From: JAKFDK01 sp036676195
Lineage (GTDB): Bacteria; Bacillota; Sulfobacillia; Symbiobacteriales; ZC4RG38
Reading direction: 5' to 3'
DNA length: 38,021 bases
Assembly (NCBI GenBank): GCA_036676195.1
Contig: JAKFDK010000123.1
Location: 1-38,021 of the forward strand
Positions 7,370 through 15,546 of this stretch are shown here, piece by piece. The notes beneath the pieces were generated by a model, which saw nothing but the letters and a program-made list of their open reading frames with translations, was not told the origin of the DNA and did not search any database. How positions within the stretch are numbered: position 1 is the stretch's first letter; every line of letters begins with the position of its first letter. Made by a program: the position numbers and the translations under genes.

Positions 7370-8281
7370 ATGCGCAAACGGCAGGAACACAGCGAAGCAG
7401 GCAGCGTGGCCGTTGTGGTCGCCCTCTCCCTGACGGTGCTGATCGGGTTTGTGGCCATCGGGGTAGATGTGGGGCGCATGTATATCGTGCGGGAGCGGAT
7501 CTACAACGCTGCTGACAGTGCCGTGCTTGCCGGAGTGCAGCATCTGCCGGGTGACCCGGACGGGGCGGTGGAGACCGCCCACCTGTTCCTGAGCCGCAAT
7601 GGTTTTGACCCTGGCGGGGCCAGTGTGGCGGTGGATGAGACCACCAACCGCAAGCTCAGCATTGGTCTGAACACCGGAGTGGACATGACCTTTGCCCGGG
7701 TGCTCGGGTTCACCCGGCAGAATGTCTTCGGCCGGAGCGCGGCCGAGCGGCTGAATGCCGCCGCCGTAGAAGGGGCGGTGCCCCTCAGTGTCAGCAAGGA
7801 CCAGGACTTCCAGTTTGGCAACCAGATCACCCTCAAGGCCGGCTCTGGCAGCAATTATGCCCCCGGCAACTTCGGGGCGATCCAACTGGGCAAACCGGGC
7901 GCCAACCAGTACCGCGACAATCTCCTGTATGGCTTCAGCGGCTGGGTGACCGCCGGCGAGTACTATTCCACCGAGCCCGGCAACATTGCCGGCCCCACCG
8001 CCGAAGGGGTGAACTATCGCATCGGCCTTGACCCTGAAGCCACCTTTGATCGGGCGGATCGGAAATCCCCCCGGCTGCTCAAGGTGCCGGTGATCGACAG
8101 CTATCCCAACGGCAAGGGCGAATTCAAGTGTCTCGGCTTCGCTGTGTTCTTCCTGGAAGGGGCAACCAGCAGCAGCAAGGAGGACACGGTGACGGGCCGC
8201 TTCCTGCGCTTCGATGTCACTGGGCGCGGCAGTACCGATGTCCCCGGCTACGGTGCCTTTGTGACCAGACTGTCCCAGTAG
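7370..8281 (+). CDS. TadG-like pilus-assembly protein
   Basis: A 303-residue protein with ATG behind AAAGGAGG. The N-terminus has the TadE/TadG-like region: SEAGSVAVVVALSLTVLIGFVAIGVDVGRMY followed by NAADSAVLAG, the usual 'AADAAALAGA' signature. A secreted domain without a von Willebrand A motif follows, ending in a Gly/Ser-rich region. In Tad systems this position is occupied by TadG, thought to anchor or initiate the pilus. It lies between TadE and CpaB in one operon. Confidence 0.8.
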   Translation: MRKRQEHSEAGSVAVVVALSLTVLIGFVAIGVDVGRMYIVRERIYNAADSAVLAGVQHLPGDPDGAVETAHLFLSRNGFDPGGASVAVDETTNRKLSIGLNTGVDMTFARVLGFTRQNVFGRSAAERLNAAAVEGAVPLSVSKDQDFQFGNQITLKAGSGSNYAPGNFGAIQLGKPGANQYRDNLLYGFSGWVTAGEYYSTEPGNIAGPTAEGVNYRIGLDPEATFDRADRKSPRLLKVPVIDSYPNGKGEFKCLGFAVFFLEGATSSSKEDTVTGRFLRFDVTGRGSTDVPGYGAFVTRLSQ

Positions 8282-8301
8282 CGGCCAAGGAGTGAAACGG
8301 C

Positions 8302-9033
8302 ATGCGCTTCGCCCGATTGCTGCTCATTCCGGTATTGGCCGGACTGGTGGCTTCCATTGCGGCCTATGCGGCCTTCGGCCCCGCCCAGGGGACACCGGTC
8401 GCCGGTGCCGGGGTGGACGTGGTGCCGGTACTGGTGGCCAAACAGCCGGTAGCCGTCCGCACCCTGCTGAAGGGCAGCATGTTTGAACTGCGCCCCGTTC
8501 CCCGGAACCTGGCGAGCGTAGCGGTACAGGACATGAAGGATGTAGAGGACCAGATCAACACGGCCGAGCTGTTCGCCGGGGAGATTCTGCTCAAAGCCAA
8601 AGTCGCCAACAGGGAAAAGGCTGCTCTGCCTTATCGGATTCCGGCCGGGAAGCGGGCCATGACCGTGCGGGTGGACGAATTCACCGGCGTTGGGGGTTAC
8701 CCGGAGGCCGGTGACCAGGTGGATATGATCGTCACCTACCAGCAAGAGAAGGGCACCGGTACGCCGGCGGCGCAAAAAACGGTGCACTCCCGACTGGTGT
8801 TTGAAAATATCGAAATCCTGGCCCGCGGCGCTCGCCCCGGCACAGCGGCACAGCCCCAGGCGGGCGAACAGAAACTGAGCTCGTTCACCGTGGCCGTAAA
8901 GCCGGAAGAAGCGGTGGAACTGGCGCTGGTGCAGGATTTCGCCCGGGTGACCCTGGTCCTGCGTCCGGCCCTGAAGGAAGACAACCGCGGGCCTCTGTAC
9001 CTGGACGATGCCAAGTACCGCTCCGGGAGGTGA
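8302..9033 (+). CDS. cpaB: CpaB/RcpC-family pilus-assembly protein with SAF domain
   Basis: 243 residues with an N-terminal membrane anchor (LLLIPVLAGLVASIAAYAAF). An SAF/AFP-like domain follows: VPVLVAKQPVAVRTLLK, then LFAGEILLKAKV. The C-terminal RcpC region contains AMTVRVDEFTGVGGYPEAGDQVD. CpaB/RcpC is a periplasmic or extracytoplasmic component of Tad machines, and the family persists in Gram-positive loci that lack the secretin. ATG at 8302 has AAGGAG about ten bases upstream. Confidence 0.88.
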   Translation: MRFARLLLIPVLAGLVASIAAYAAFGPAQGTPVAGAGVDVVPVLVAKQPVAVRTLLKGSMFELRPVPRNLASVAVQDMKDVEDQINTAELFAGEILLKAKVANREKAALPYRIPAGKRAMTVRVDEFTGVGGYPEAGDQVDMIVTYQQEKGTGTPAAQKTVHSRLVFENIEILARGARPGTAAQPQAGEQKLSSFTVAVKPEEAVELALVQDFARVTLVLRPALKEDNRGPLYLDDAKYRSGR

Positions 9034-9038
9034 GAAAC

Positions 9039-10355
9039 ATGGCCGATTGCATCGGTGTGCTGATTGCTGACGACTCTGAGCAGGTACGTAACTCCATTAA
9101 AGCCATGTTGGACCTCGAAGAAGGCTTTGTTGTGGTGGGGGAAGCCCCAGATGGCCCCACGGCGGTGCAACTGGCTCAGACCCTGCGGCCGGATGTGATT
9201 CTGATGGACATCAACATGCCGGGCCTGGACGGCATTGCCGCCACCGGCCAGATCATGCGCACGGCGCCCACCGGTATCGTGATCATCTCCGTGCAGGGTG
9301 AGGCGGACTACTTGCGCCGGGCCATGCAGGCGGGGGCCCGCGACTACCTGATCAAGCCGTTCACCTGCCAGGAACTGGTCACCGGGATTCGCCGGGCGGC
9401 CGCCGTACCCTTGCTGGCGGCGCCGGAGCAATCCCCCCGGGCGGCCCGGCCCAAGGGCAAGGTCATGACCCTGTTCAGCACCAAGGGTGGGGTGGGCAAG
9501 AGCATGCTGGCGGCGAATCTGGCCGCCGGACTGGGAATGAAGACCCGCCTGAAGGTGGCGGCGGTGGATCTGGACCTGGAGTTCGGCATCCTGGCCAGTC
9601 TGTTCGGCTGCAAACCTTCCGGCACCTGGCTGGACCTGTGCCGGGTGCCGGGGGCCATTGAGATTGCCCATGTGGAGAAGGTCATGTGCCGCCCGAGCGG
9701 GCTGCCCGGCATGGGCGTGCTGGCGGCCCCGCCGCTGCCGCATCAGGCGGCCGAGGTGGATGGCGAGGGCCGGCAGGACCATCACCGCAACTACGTGGGC
9801 GAGGTCCTGAACGTGTTGCGGGACAACTACGACTACATCGTGGTTGACACCTCCGTCAGCTTTCGGGAATCCATCCTCACCGCCCTGGACCGGGCCGATC
9901 AGATCCTGCTGGTGGCGGTGCCGGAGGTGCCGGCGCTACAGAACACAGCCAAGGCGCTGGATACGCTGCTGGAACGGCTGGAGTACCCCCGGGAAAAGGT
10001 TGAACTGGTGCTCAACCGGGCGGGGGCCGAGGGTGGACTGACAGCCGCCGATGTGGGCAAATCCCTGGGGCAGAGCGTGCGCTACGAAATTCCCATGGAC
10101 GCCGCGGCGGCCATGTGGTCGGCCAACGCCGGCCAGCCCATTGTGGTGAAGCGGGCCCGTACCCTGCTAGGTGATGCTGTGTCCACCATGGCCCACGAAC
10201 TGATGGGCGGTGAACCGCAGGCGACGCAGTCGGCGGTGACCGGCGTTAGCGGACGTGAGGTGCGGCCACGCATGTCTGCCGGAGGAGCGCCGGCGCTGGC
10301 GGCGACCGGGGCCGGCTACCCGGCGCCCAGGCGCAAGATCTTCGGCCTGTTCTGA
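9039..10355 (+). CDS. cpaE: CpaE/TadZ: receiver domain fused to a ParA/MinD-type ATPase
   Basis: 438 residues. The ATG at 9039 follows GGGAGGTGAG and is preferred over the upstream GTG. Residues 1-120 form an intact-looking receiver: ADDSE acidic pair, LMDINMPG phosphoacceptor, Ser in IIISVQ, Lys in LIKPF. Residues 145-400 form a P-loop ATPase with the deviant Walker A STKGGVGKS, DLDLEFG and VVDTSV. TadZ proteins place the pilus machine at its site in the cell. Many TadZ receivers are degenerate, whereas this one keeps the phosphorylation residues, so it could be phosphorylated, possibly by the nearby DegS-like kinase (inference). Confidence 0.88.
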   Translation: MADCIGVLIADDSEQVRNSIKAMLDLEEGFVVVGEAPDGPTAVQLAQTLRPDVILMDINMPGLDGIAATGQIMRTAPTGIVIISVQGEADYLRRAMQAGARDYLIKPFTCQELVTGIRRAAAVPLLAAPEQSPRAARPKGKVMTLFSTKGGVGKSMLAANLAAGLGMKTRLKVAAVDLDLEFGILASLFGCKPSGTWLDLCRVPGAIEIAHVEKVMCRPSGLPGMGVLAAPPLPHQAAEVDGEGRQDHHRNYVGEVLNVLRDNYDYIVVDTSVSFRESILTALDRADQILLVAVPEVPALQNTAKALDTLLERLEYPREKVELVLNRAGAEGGLTAADVGKSLGQSVRYEIPMDAAAAMWSANAGQPIVVKRARTLLGDAVSTMAHELMGGEPQATQSAVTGVSGREVRPRMSAGGAPALAATGAGYPAPRRKIFGLF

Positions 10356-10375
10356 AGCGGTGGGAGTGAGGCAGT

Positions 10376-11839
10376 GTGGGCCTGTATGAACGCCTGAAGC
10401 ACAAAACCGATGATCCGGCCATTCGTACGGGGATGGCCCTGGCACCGGACCCGCGCACGTCGCCGCCCCGCCCGGCACCGCCCCGCGCGGCCCCCGCAAC
10501 AGAGACGGCCGGGACTATACCCACGCGGCCGGCCGAACCCCCCGCTCCCGTCCTGCCGCCCCGCCCGCGGGTGGCGCCGGAGGCAGCCCTGCGTTCCCGG
10601 GTGCAACAGAAACTGGCGTCCGAAGTGGACGCCAAAATGATTACCCGGGGGCGGGGGGCGGGGGCGGAAGACCGGGCCGACATTTTCCGGAAAATCCTGT
10701 CCGCCCTGGAATCGGAAGAGAGCATTCCTCCCCTGGAGCGGGAGGGGGTGGCCAGGGCACTGTTTGACGACCTGCTGGGCTACGGCCCGATTCAGCAGTT
10801 GCTGGATGATCCGGAGATCAACGAAGTCATGGTCAACAGCCCGCGCCAGGTGTATGTCGAACGACGGGGAAAGCTGGAACTGACCGATATTCAGTTTGCC
10901 GACGATGCCCAGGTGCTGCAGTTGATCGAGCGGATCGTGGCGCCCCTCGGGCGGCGTATCGATGAATCCTCGCCCATGGTCGACGCCAGGCTGCCCGACG
11001 GCTCCCGTGTGAACGCCATCATCCCGCCCCTGGCGCTGAAGGGCCCGAGCATCACCATCCGTAAGTTTGCCAAAAAGCCCATTACCATCGAAAAAATGGT
11101 GGAGTTCGGCAGCCTGACCCATGCCATGGCCCAGTTCCTGGAGGCCTGCGTGCGGGGCAGGCTCAACATCGTGGTCTCCGGCGGCACCGGCTCCGGTAAG
11201 ACCACCACCCTGAACGCCCTCAGCGGCTTCATCCCCGCCGATGAGCGGATCGTCACCATCGAGGATGCGGCCGAACTGCAGTTGCACCAGGAGCATGTCG
11301 TCTCACTGGAAACCCGGCCCGCCAATATCGAAGAGCGCGGCGAAATCAACATCCGGGCCCTGGTGCGCAACAGCCTGCGCATGCGCCCTGACCGGGTGGT
11401 GGTGGGCGAATGCCGCGGCGGCGAGGCCCTGGACATGTTGCAGGCCATGAATACCGGCCACGACGGTTCGCTGACCACCGGCCATGCCAATACACCCCGG
11501 GACATGATCAGCCGCCTGGAAACCATGGTGCTGATGGCGGGGATGGAATTGCCGGTCAAGGCCATTCGCGAGCAAATTGCCAGCGCCGTCAATCTGATCG
11601 TGCAGTGTGCCCGCCTCAAGGACGGCTCGCGCAAGATCACTCACATTACCGAAGTCCAGGGCATGGAAGGTGAAGTGGTCGTGCTGCAGGATCTGTTTGT
11701 TTTCCGTCAGGAAGGCGTGGACGGTAACGGCCAGGTGCTGGGCTACCACACCGCCACCGGGATCAGGCCCAAGTTCTACGAACAGTTACAGTCCTCCGGC
11801 ATCCATCTGCCGCCGGAAACCTTCCTGGAGGGCCATTAA
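10376..11839 (+). CDS. cpaF: CpaF/TadA pilus assembly ATPase (type II/IV secretion family)
   Basis: 487 residues starting at GTG 10376 behind GGGAGTGAG. About 90 N-terminal residues are Pro/Ala-rich and poorly structured. The VirB11-like core follows: DLLGYGPIQQLLDDPEINEVMVN, Walker A GGTGSGKTT, Asp-box RIVTIEDAAELQL, and the His-box region GHDGSLTTGHANTPRDM with RMRPDRVVVGE. It powers extension, and in Tad systems also retraction, of the Flp pilus. It is the most strongly conserved gene of the operon. Confidence 0.93.
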   Translation: MGLYERLKHKTDDPAIRTGMALAPDPRTSPPRPAPPRAAPATETAGTIPTRPAEPPAPVLPPRPRVAPEAALRSRVQQKLASEVDAKMITRGRGAGAEDRADIFRKILSALESEESIPPLEREGVARALFDDLLGYGPIQQLLDDPEINEVMVNSPRQVYVERRGKLELTDIQFADDAQVLQLIERIVAPLGRRIDESSPMVDARLPDGSRVNAIIPPLALKGPSITIRKFAKKPITIEKMVEFGSLTHAMAQFLEACVRGRLNIVVSGGTGSGKTTTLNALSGFIPADERIVTIEDAAELQLHQEHVVSLETRPANIEERGEINIRALVRNSLRMRPDRVVVGECRGGEALDMLQAMNTGHDGSLTTGHANTPRDMISRLETMVLMAGMELPVKAIREQIASAVNLIVQCARLKDGSRKITHITEVQGMEGEVVVLQDLFVFRQEGVDGNGQVLGYHTATGIRPKFYEQLQSSGIHLPPETFLEGH

Positions 11840-11847
11840 GCAAGAGG

Positions 11848-12852
11848 GTGGTAAAAGTGCTGTTCCTGCCCCTGATCTTTGTGCTGGCAGCCGTGACCGC
11901 CGGTTTGCTGCTGAACATCAAGTACAAGGAAGTCGACCCGGTGGAACTGCGCCTGCAGGAACTGGAGGCACGGCGCCACACGATGGCTGCCGGACCGGTG
12001 GTCCGCCCGCTCACGGTGGTGGAAGAGGAGCCTGTTGGGCCGGAGCCCAAAGGGCCCGGCGGATGGAAAGGATTATTGAGCCACGTGGATGCCCGCCTGG
12101 AATCCCAGGGGCTGAGCCGCCGGCTGCAGGACCGGATCCGCCGCGCCGGGCTGAAATTGCTGCCCACGGAATTCCTGTTCTTTCAGGTCTGCGCCGCCGG
12201 GTTTGGGATCACCCTCAGTGCCCTGCTGCTGCGGGGCACCTTGTGGTGGCTGTTCGGGACCCTTGGCTTTGTACTGCCTTACTGGTGGCTGGGCCTGCGG
12301 GAAGGGCAGCGGCTCAAGCAGTTCGACGGCCAATTGCCTGACGCCCTTGGCCTGATGGCCAACTCGCTGCGCTCGGGCTATTCCTTTCTGCAGGCCATGG
12401 ACGTGGTCGGCCGGGAAATGCCAGAGCCCATAAACAAGGAACTGGCCCAGGTACTGCGGGAAAACAAGGTGGGTATTCCCCTCGAGGAGGCCCTGATGGG
12501 GCTCTCCCAGCGCGTCAAGTCCGCCGACCTGGACCTGGTGGTGACTGCTCTGCTCATCCAGCGGCAGGTGGGCGGCAACCTGGCCGAAATCGTCGATAAG
12601 ATTGCCCTCACCATCAAGCAGAGGCTGCAGCTTCTGGGGCAGGTCCGGGCCCTGACGGCCCAGGGGCGGCTCAGCGGATGGATCGTGTCACTGCTCCCGG
12701 TGGGGCTGGGCCTGATCCTGCACCTGATCAATCCGACCTACCTGCAGCCGCTCTTCACGCAGCCCCTGGGCTGGATGCTGATCGGTACGGGCGTGGTCAT
12801 GCAGGCCATTGGCATGCTAGTTATCCGCAAGATGGTACAATTGGAGGTGTAA
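11848..12852 (+). CDS. tadB: TadB inner-membrane platform protein
   Basis: 334 residues from GTG 11848, with an N-terminal membrane segment, two central hydrophobic segments and a C-terminal T2SSF domain. That domain reads FDGQLPDALGLMANSLRSGYSFLQAMD, then EEALMGLSQRVKSADLDLVVTALLIQRQVGGNLAEI, typical of TadB. It forms the membrane platform with TadC and couples to the CpaF ATPase. It starts 8 bases after the cpaF stop. Confidence 0.9.
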   Translation: MVKVLFLPLIFVLAAVTAGLLLNIKYKEVDPVELRLQELEARRHTMAAGPVVRPLTVVEEEPVGPEPKGPGGWKGLLSHVDARLESQGLSRRLQDRIRRAGLKLLPTEFLFFQVCAAGFGITLSALLLRGTLWWLFGTLGFVLPYWWLGLREGQRLKQFDGQLPDALGLMANSLRSGYSFLQAMDVVGREMPEPINKELAQVLRENKVGIPLEEALMGLSQRVKSADLDLVVTALLIQRQVGGNLAEIVDKIALTIKQRLQLLGQVRALTAQGRLSGWIVSLLPVGLGLILHLINPTYLQPLFTQPLGWMLIGTGVVMQAIGMLVIRKMVQLEV

Positions 12853-12855
12853 CCA

Positions 12856-13782
12856 GTGGCACTCATGGCGGCCATTGTCGCCTTCAGCTTTCTCACCGCC
12901 GCCCTGGGCACACTGGCCATCATGGCGCCGGTGTGGGACAACGCCATCTCCGCCCGATTGCGGAACCTGCGCCGGTACGACGCCAGCGTAGCGGTGGACG
13001 AGGAATTGACTCTGCCGTTTACCCAGCGGATCCTGGAACCCATCTGGCAGGGCCTGCTAGCCCGGCTAGCCGCCCTGCTGCCCCGCCGCATGCAGGAGCG
13101 GGCCCGGGTCATGCTGGCCCAGGCCGGGGTGAAAATGGATCCGGCCCGCTACGTCGGGGTTCAGGCCACCATGGCGGCAGGAGGCCTGCTGGCAGGGCTG
13201 CTGCTGCTCCTGCCCCTGCTGGTACAGGGGAAGCCCGCCCTGCCCCTGTTCGTAGGCGTCATCTTCGGGCTGGTGGGCTGGCGCTTGCCCAACGTGGGGC
13301 TGCTGCGGCGGGCGGCACAGCGGAAAACGGCGCTCCAGCGGGCCCTGCCCGATGTTCTCGATGTCCTGTCGGTGGCCGTGGAAGCCGGGCTCGGGTTCGA
13401 CGGCGCCATGCAGAAGGTGGCAGAAAAGTTCCGGGAGCCGGTGGCGGGGGAATTCCGGGAGTTCCTCAAGGACGTCCGCCTGGGTCGGCCGCGGGTCGAG
13501 GCGCTGCGCAACCTGGCCGACCGCTCCGGCGTGCCCGACCTGCAGACCTTCGCCGCCGCCATTATTCAGGCCGACCAGCTCGGGGTCAGCATCGCCAAGG
13601 TGCTGAAGAGCCAGTCTGAGAGCATGCGAATCAAGCGCAAGCAGCGGGCCGAGGAAAAGGCCATGCAGTTGCCGCTCAAGCTGCTGTTTCCGGTACTGAT
13701 CTTTATTTTCCCCACGCTGTTCATCGTGGTCCTCGGCCCGGTGTCGCTGCTGCTCATGGACTTCTTTGGCCGGACCCAGTAG
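12856..13782 (+). CDS. tadC: TadC inner-membrane platform protein
   Basis: 308 residues from GTG 12856, three bases after the tadB stop. The T2SSF domain has RALPDVLDVLSVAVEAGLGFDGAMQKV, then LRNLADRSGVPDLQTFAAAIIQADQLGVSIAKVL and a KRKQRAEEKAMQLPLKLLFPVLIFIFPTLF membrane end, the standard TadC signature. It pairs with TadB as the platform of the Tad machine. Confidence 0.9.
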   Translation: MALMAAIVAFSFLTAALGTLAIMAPVWDNAISARLRNLRRYDASVAVDEELTLPFTQRILEPIWQGLLARLAALLPRRMQERARVMLAQAGVKMDPARYVGVQATMAAGGLLAGLLLLLPLLVQGKPALPLFVGVIFGLVGWRLPNVGLLRRAAQRKTALQRALPDVLDVLSVAVEAGLGFDGAMQKVAEKFREPVAGEFREFLKDVRLGRPRVEALRNLADRSGVPDLQTFAAAIIQADQLGVSIAKVLKSQSESMRIKRKQRAEEKAMQLPLKLLFPVLIFIFPTLFIVVLGPVSLLLMDFFGRTQ

Positions 13783-13795
13783 GGGGTGGGGTACG

Positions 13796-14143
13796 GTGCG
13801 GGCGGTGAATCCGGCACGGCACACGGTGCTGGCCTGTCAGGTGCGCCGGGCCGACACCTTCTGGCAGCGACTGCGCGGCCTGATGTTTCAGCCGCTGCTG
13901 CCCCCGGGTGCCGGCCTGCTGATCGTGCCGTGTAACCAGGTCCATACTTTCTGGATGCGCTTCGCCATTGATGTTGTATTTCTGGATCGTAGCGGCCGGG
14001 TGGTAGGCCAGATGGCCCAGTTGGCGCCGGGGCGGATCTGGCCCAGGGTGCCCGACGCCTACCTGGCGCTGGAACTGCCGGCGGGCGCGCTGGTCGCCAG
14101 CGGTACGGTGCCGGGGGACGTTATTCTCGTCGGCGGAACATAG
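13796..14143 (+). CDS. DUF192-family protein at the end of the Tad operon
   Basis: About 115 residues; the GTG at 13796 lies behind GGGGGTGGGG, 13 bases after tadC. Hallmarks of DUF192 are visible: RADTFWQRLRGLMFQP, PCNQVHTFWMRFAIDVVFLD, then LAPGRIWPRVPDAYLALELPAGA. The molecular role of the family is not established; some members are secreted. No signal peptide is seen here. Its tight spacing suggests co-expression with the pilus genes. Confidence 0.82.
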   Translation: MRAVNPARHTVLACQVRRADTFWQRLRGLMFQPLLPPGAGLLIVPCNQVHTFWMRFAIDVVFLDRSGRVVGQMAQLAPGRIWPRVPDAYLALELPAGALVASGTVPGDVILVGGT

Positions 14144-14170
14144 AGAAAGGGCCGGCGGGGAAACATGTAA

Positions 14171-14203
14171 CACGCCCACAGCTCAGTTGAGGCTGTGGGC
14201 GTG
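14171..14203. terminator. Bidirectional terminator between the Tad operon and the EAL gene
   Basis: A perfect 12-bp inverted repeat, CACGCCCACAGC and GCTGTGGGCGTG, around TCAGTTGAG lies between convergent genes. There is no long T-tract on either side. Confidence 0.7.
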
Positions 14204-14230
14204 GCGGCGCTTTGCGCATCAGTGCAAAGA

Positions 14231-15025
14231 TTATCGGCGATCCCGGTGAGGCGTCTGTGGTGGCACAGAGGATGGATGCGGAGCAGGCCGGCCCAGAAAA
14301 AACCCCTGGCCCATCGAGACGCCCAGTTTGGCGATCATGGCCGCCTCCGCCGCTGTTTCGATGCCTTCGGCGACAACGGTGACTGCCAGCGTCTTCTCCA
14401 GCCCGGCGATCTGGCGTACCACCGCCTGCCGCCACGAATCGGTATCCACGCCGGCAACAATGAAGCGATCCAATTTCAGCCACTGTGGCTGCAAACGCAC
14501 CAGGGGCTGCAAACCCGCGAAGCCACTGCCAAAGTCGTCCAGTCCGACAGCCACCCCGATCCTGCACAGAGCTGCTACTGCGTCTTCGATGTGGGCCCCC
14601 GTATGAACCAGGTCCTCCTCCGGGAATTCGACCACCAGTTGCTGTGGCCGCTCTGCCATCACCCGGGCCACCGGGCAGGTCATTTGCAGGGCCGGACCGA
14701 GCGGACACCAAAAAGATGGTACACAATGTGCAGAGGGATGGTAATTGAGGAACAGAAGTGGCAAGCGCTCCCCCCAGGTAAACCCTTGTACAGCCAGTGC
14801 CCGTACGTGGCACTCGAGACGCTGCCGTAGTCCGGTTTGGGCGGCAGCTTGAAAGAGTTCCGAAGGGGAGCGCCATGGTGAATCAGGCGGAGTCCGGGTC
14901 AGGGCCTCATAACCTATTACCTGACCACTCGCGAGTGAAACAATGGGCTGGTAAACGATTCGCAGGAGTGACTCATCTAATACATGACGAATGGCCTCTG
15001 CAATATCAATATCAGCGTGCATCAT
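14231..15025 (-). CDS. EAL-domain cyclic-di-GMP phosphodiesterase
   Basis: 264 residues, essentially a lone EAL domain. Catalytic positions look intact: YEALTR, the metal Asn in FLNYHPS, Glu in LVVEFPEED, LDDFGSG, the Lys in LKLDRF, the Glu in VVAEGIET, and GQGFFLGRP. It should linearise c-di-GMP to pGpG in the cytoplasm. No sensory or GGDEF domain is fused. It is convergent with the riboswitch-controlled Tad operon and could lower the c-di-GMP signal that operon reads. ATG at 15025 has AAGGGA upstream; an adjacent ATG makes the exact start uncertain by one codon. Confidence 0.9.
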   Translation of the reverse strand: MMHADIDIAEAIRHVLDESLLRIVYQPIVSLASGQVIGYEALTRTPPDSPWRSPSELFQAAAQTGLRQRLECHVRALAVQGFTWGERLPLLFLNYHPSAHCVPSFWCPLGPALQMTCPVARVMAERPQQLVVEFPEEDLVHTGAHIEDAVAALCRIGVAVGLDDFGSGFAGLQPLVRLQPQWLKLDRFIVAGVDTDSWRQAVVRQIAGLEKTLAVTVVAEGIETAAEAAMIAKLGVSMGQGFFLGRPAPHPSSVPPQTPHRDRR

Positions 15026-15077
15026 GCACCGTCCCTTGGTTCAGACAAATAACGGGTTATGACTCAAGAGAATGCAG

Positions 15078-15108
15078 CAGAGCCCTGATAACGAAAAACA
15101 GGGCTCTG
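15078..15108 (-). repeat. Hairpin in the 5' leader of the EAL gene
   Basis: A perfect 10-bp inverted repeat, CAGAGCCCTG (15078-15087) and CAGGGCTCTG (15099-15108), lies inside the predicted leader of the EAL transcript. It is followed by a pyrimidine-rich CTGCATTCTCTT. It could be an attenuator or a boundary element; no known riboswitch is recognised. Confidence 0.5.
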
Positions 15109-15167
15109 GCCGTGTGTGTATATTTCTTTATAGAGCGAAAGCAACTGATTGTTGCAATCTATTTCGG

Positions 15168-15197
15168 AGTTTACGATATAGAAATAGTCAATGTCAA
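15168..15197 (-). promoter_or_regulatory. Predicted sigma-A promoter for the EAL gene
   Basis: On the minus strand a perfect TTGACA (15197-15192) and TAAACT (15173-15168) are 18 bases apart in AT-rich sequence, predicting a leader of about 135 bases. Confidence 0.5.
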
Positions 15198-15233
15198 CCG
15201 CGTTTAACATTGATAAATTCTTTAGCGAATAGA

Positions 15234-15269
15234 TTTATTCAATGGGAAACACCTTATCCATTGAATAAA
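15234..15269. repeat. Perfect 12-bp AT-rich inverted repeat
   Basis: TTTATTCAATGG and CCATTGAATAAA are separated by 12 bases, about 40 bases upstream of the predicted EAL promoter. It may be a regulator-binding site or a cruciform. The rest of 15270-15514 holds no gene I can support. Confidence 0.55.
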
Positions 15270-15514
15270 TTTAGAAGTTACATTTGTTTAGATCTGTAGA
15301 GTGTTCCGGTCAGGCTTCCCTGATCACGGTTCCGTCGCATCTATCCGTTTGAGAAGCCTGGGAGCGGTTGAAGCTGTTGGATAGAGCGACTTCCTATTGT
15401 AGAGTACGATCGGGTGCTGGGCGTCGTGACCAAATCCCAGGTCGCCGCAGTAGTGGGGCGTCTTACGGACGATCTGACCGGCTTCGATGGCGGCCGGGGA
15501 CAGTACAGCAACAA

Positions 15515-15539
15515 GGCCGGGAGCAAGTCGCTCCCGGCC
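15515..15539 (-). terminator. Terminator of the SLH protein gene
   Basis: GGCCGGGAGC and GCTCCCGGCC form a perfect 10-bp stem with a 5-base loop. On the minus strand it is followed by TTGTTGCTGT, 8 bases after the SLH gene stop. Confidence 0.75.
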
Positions 15540-15546
15540 TGATGCG

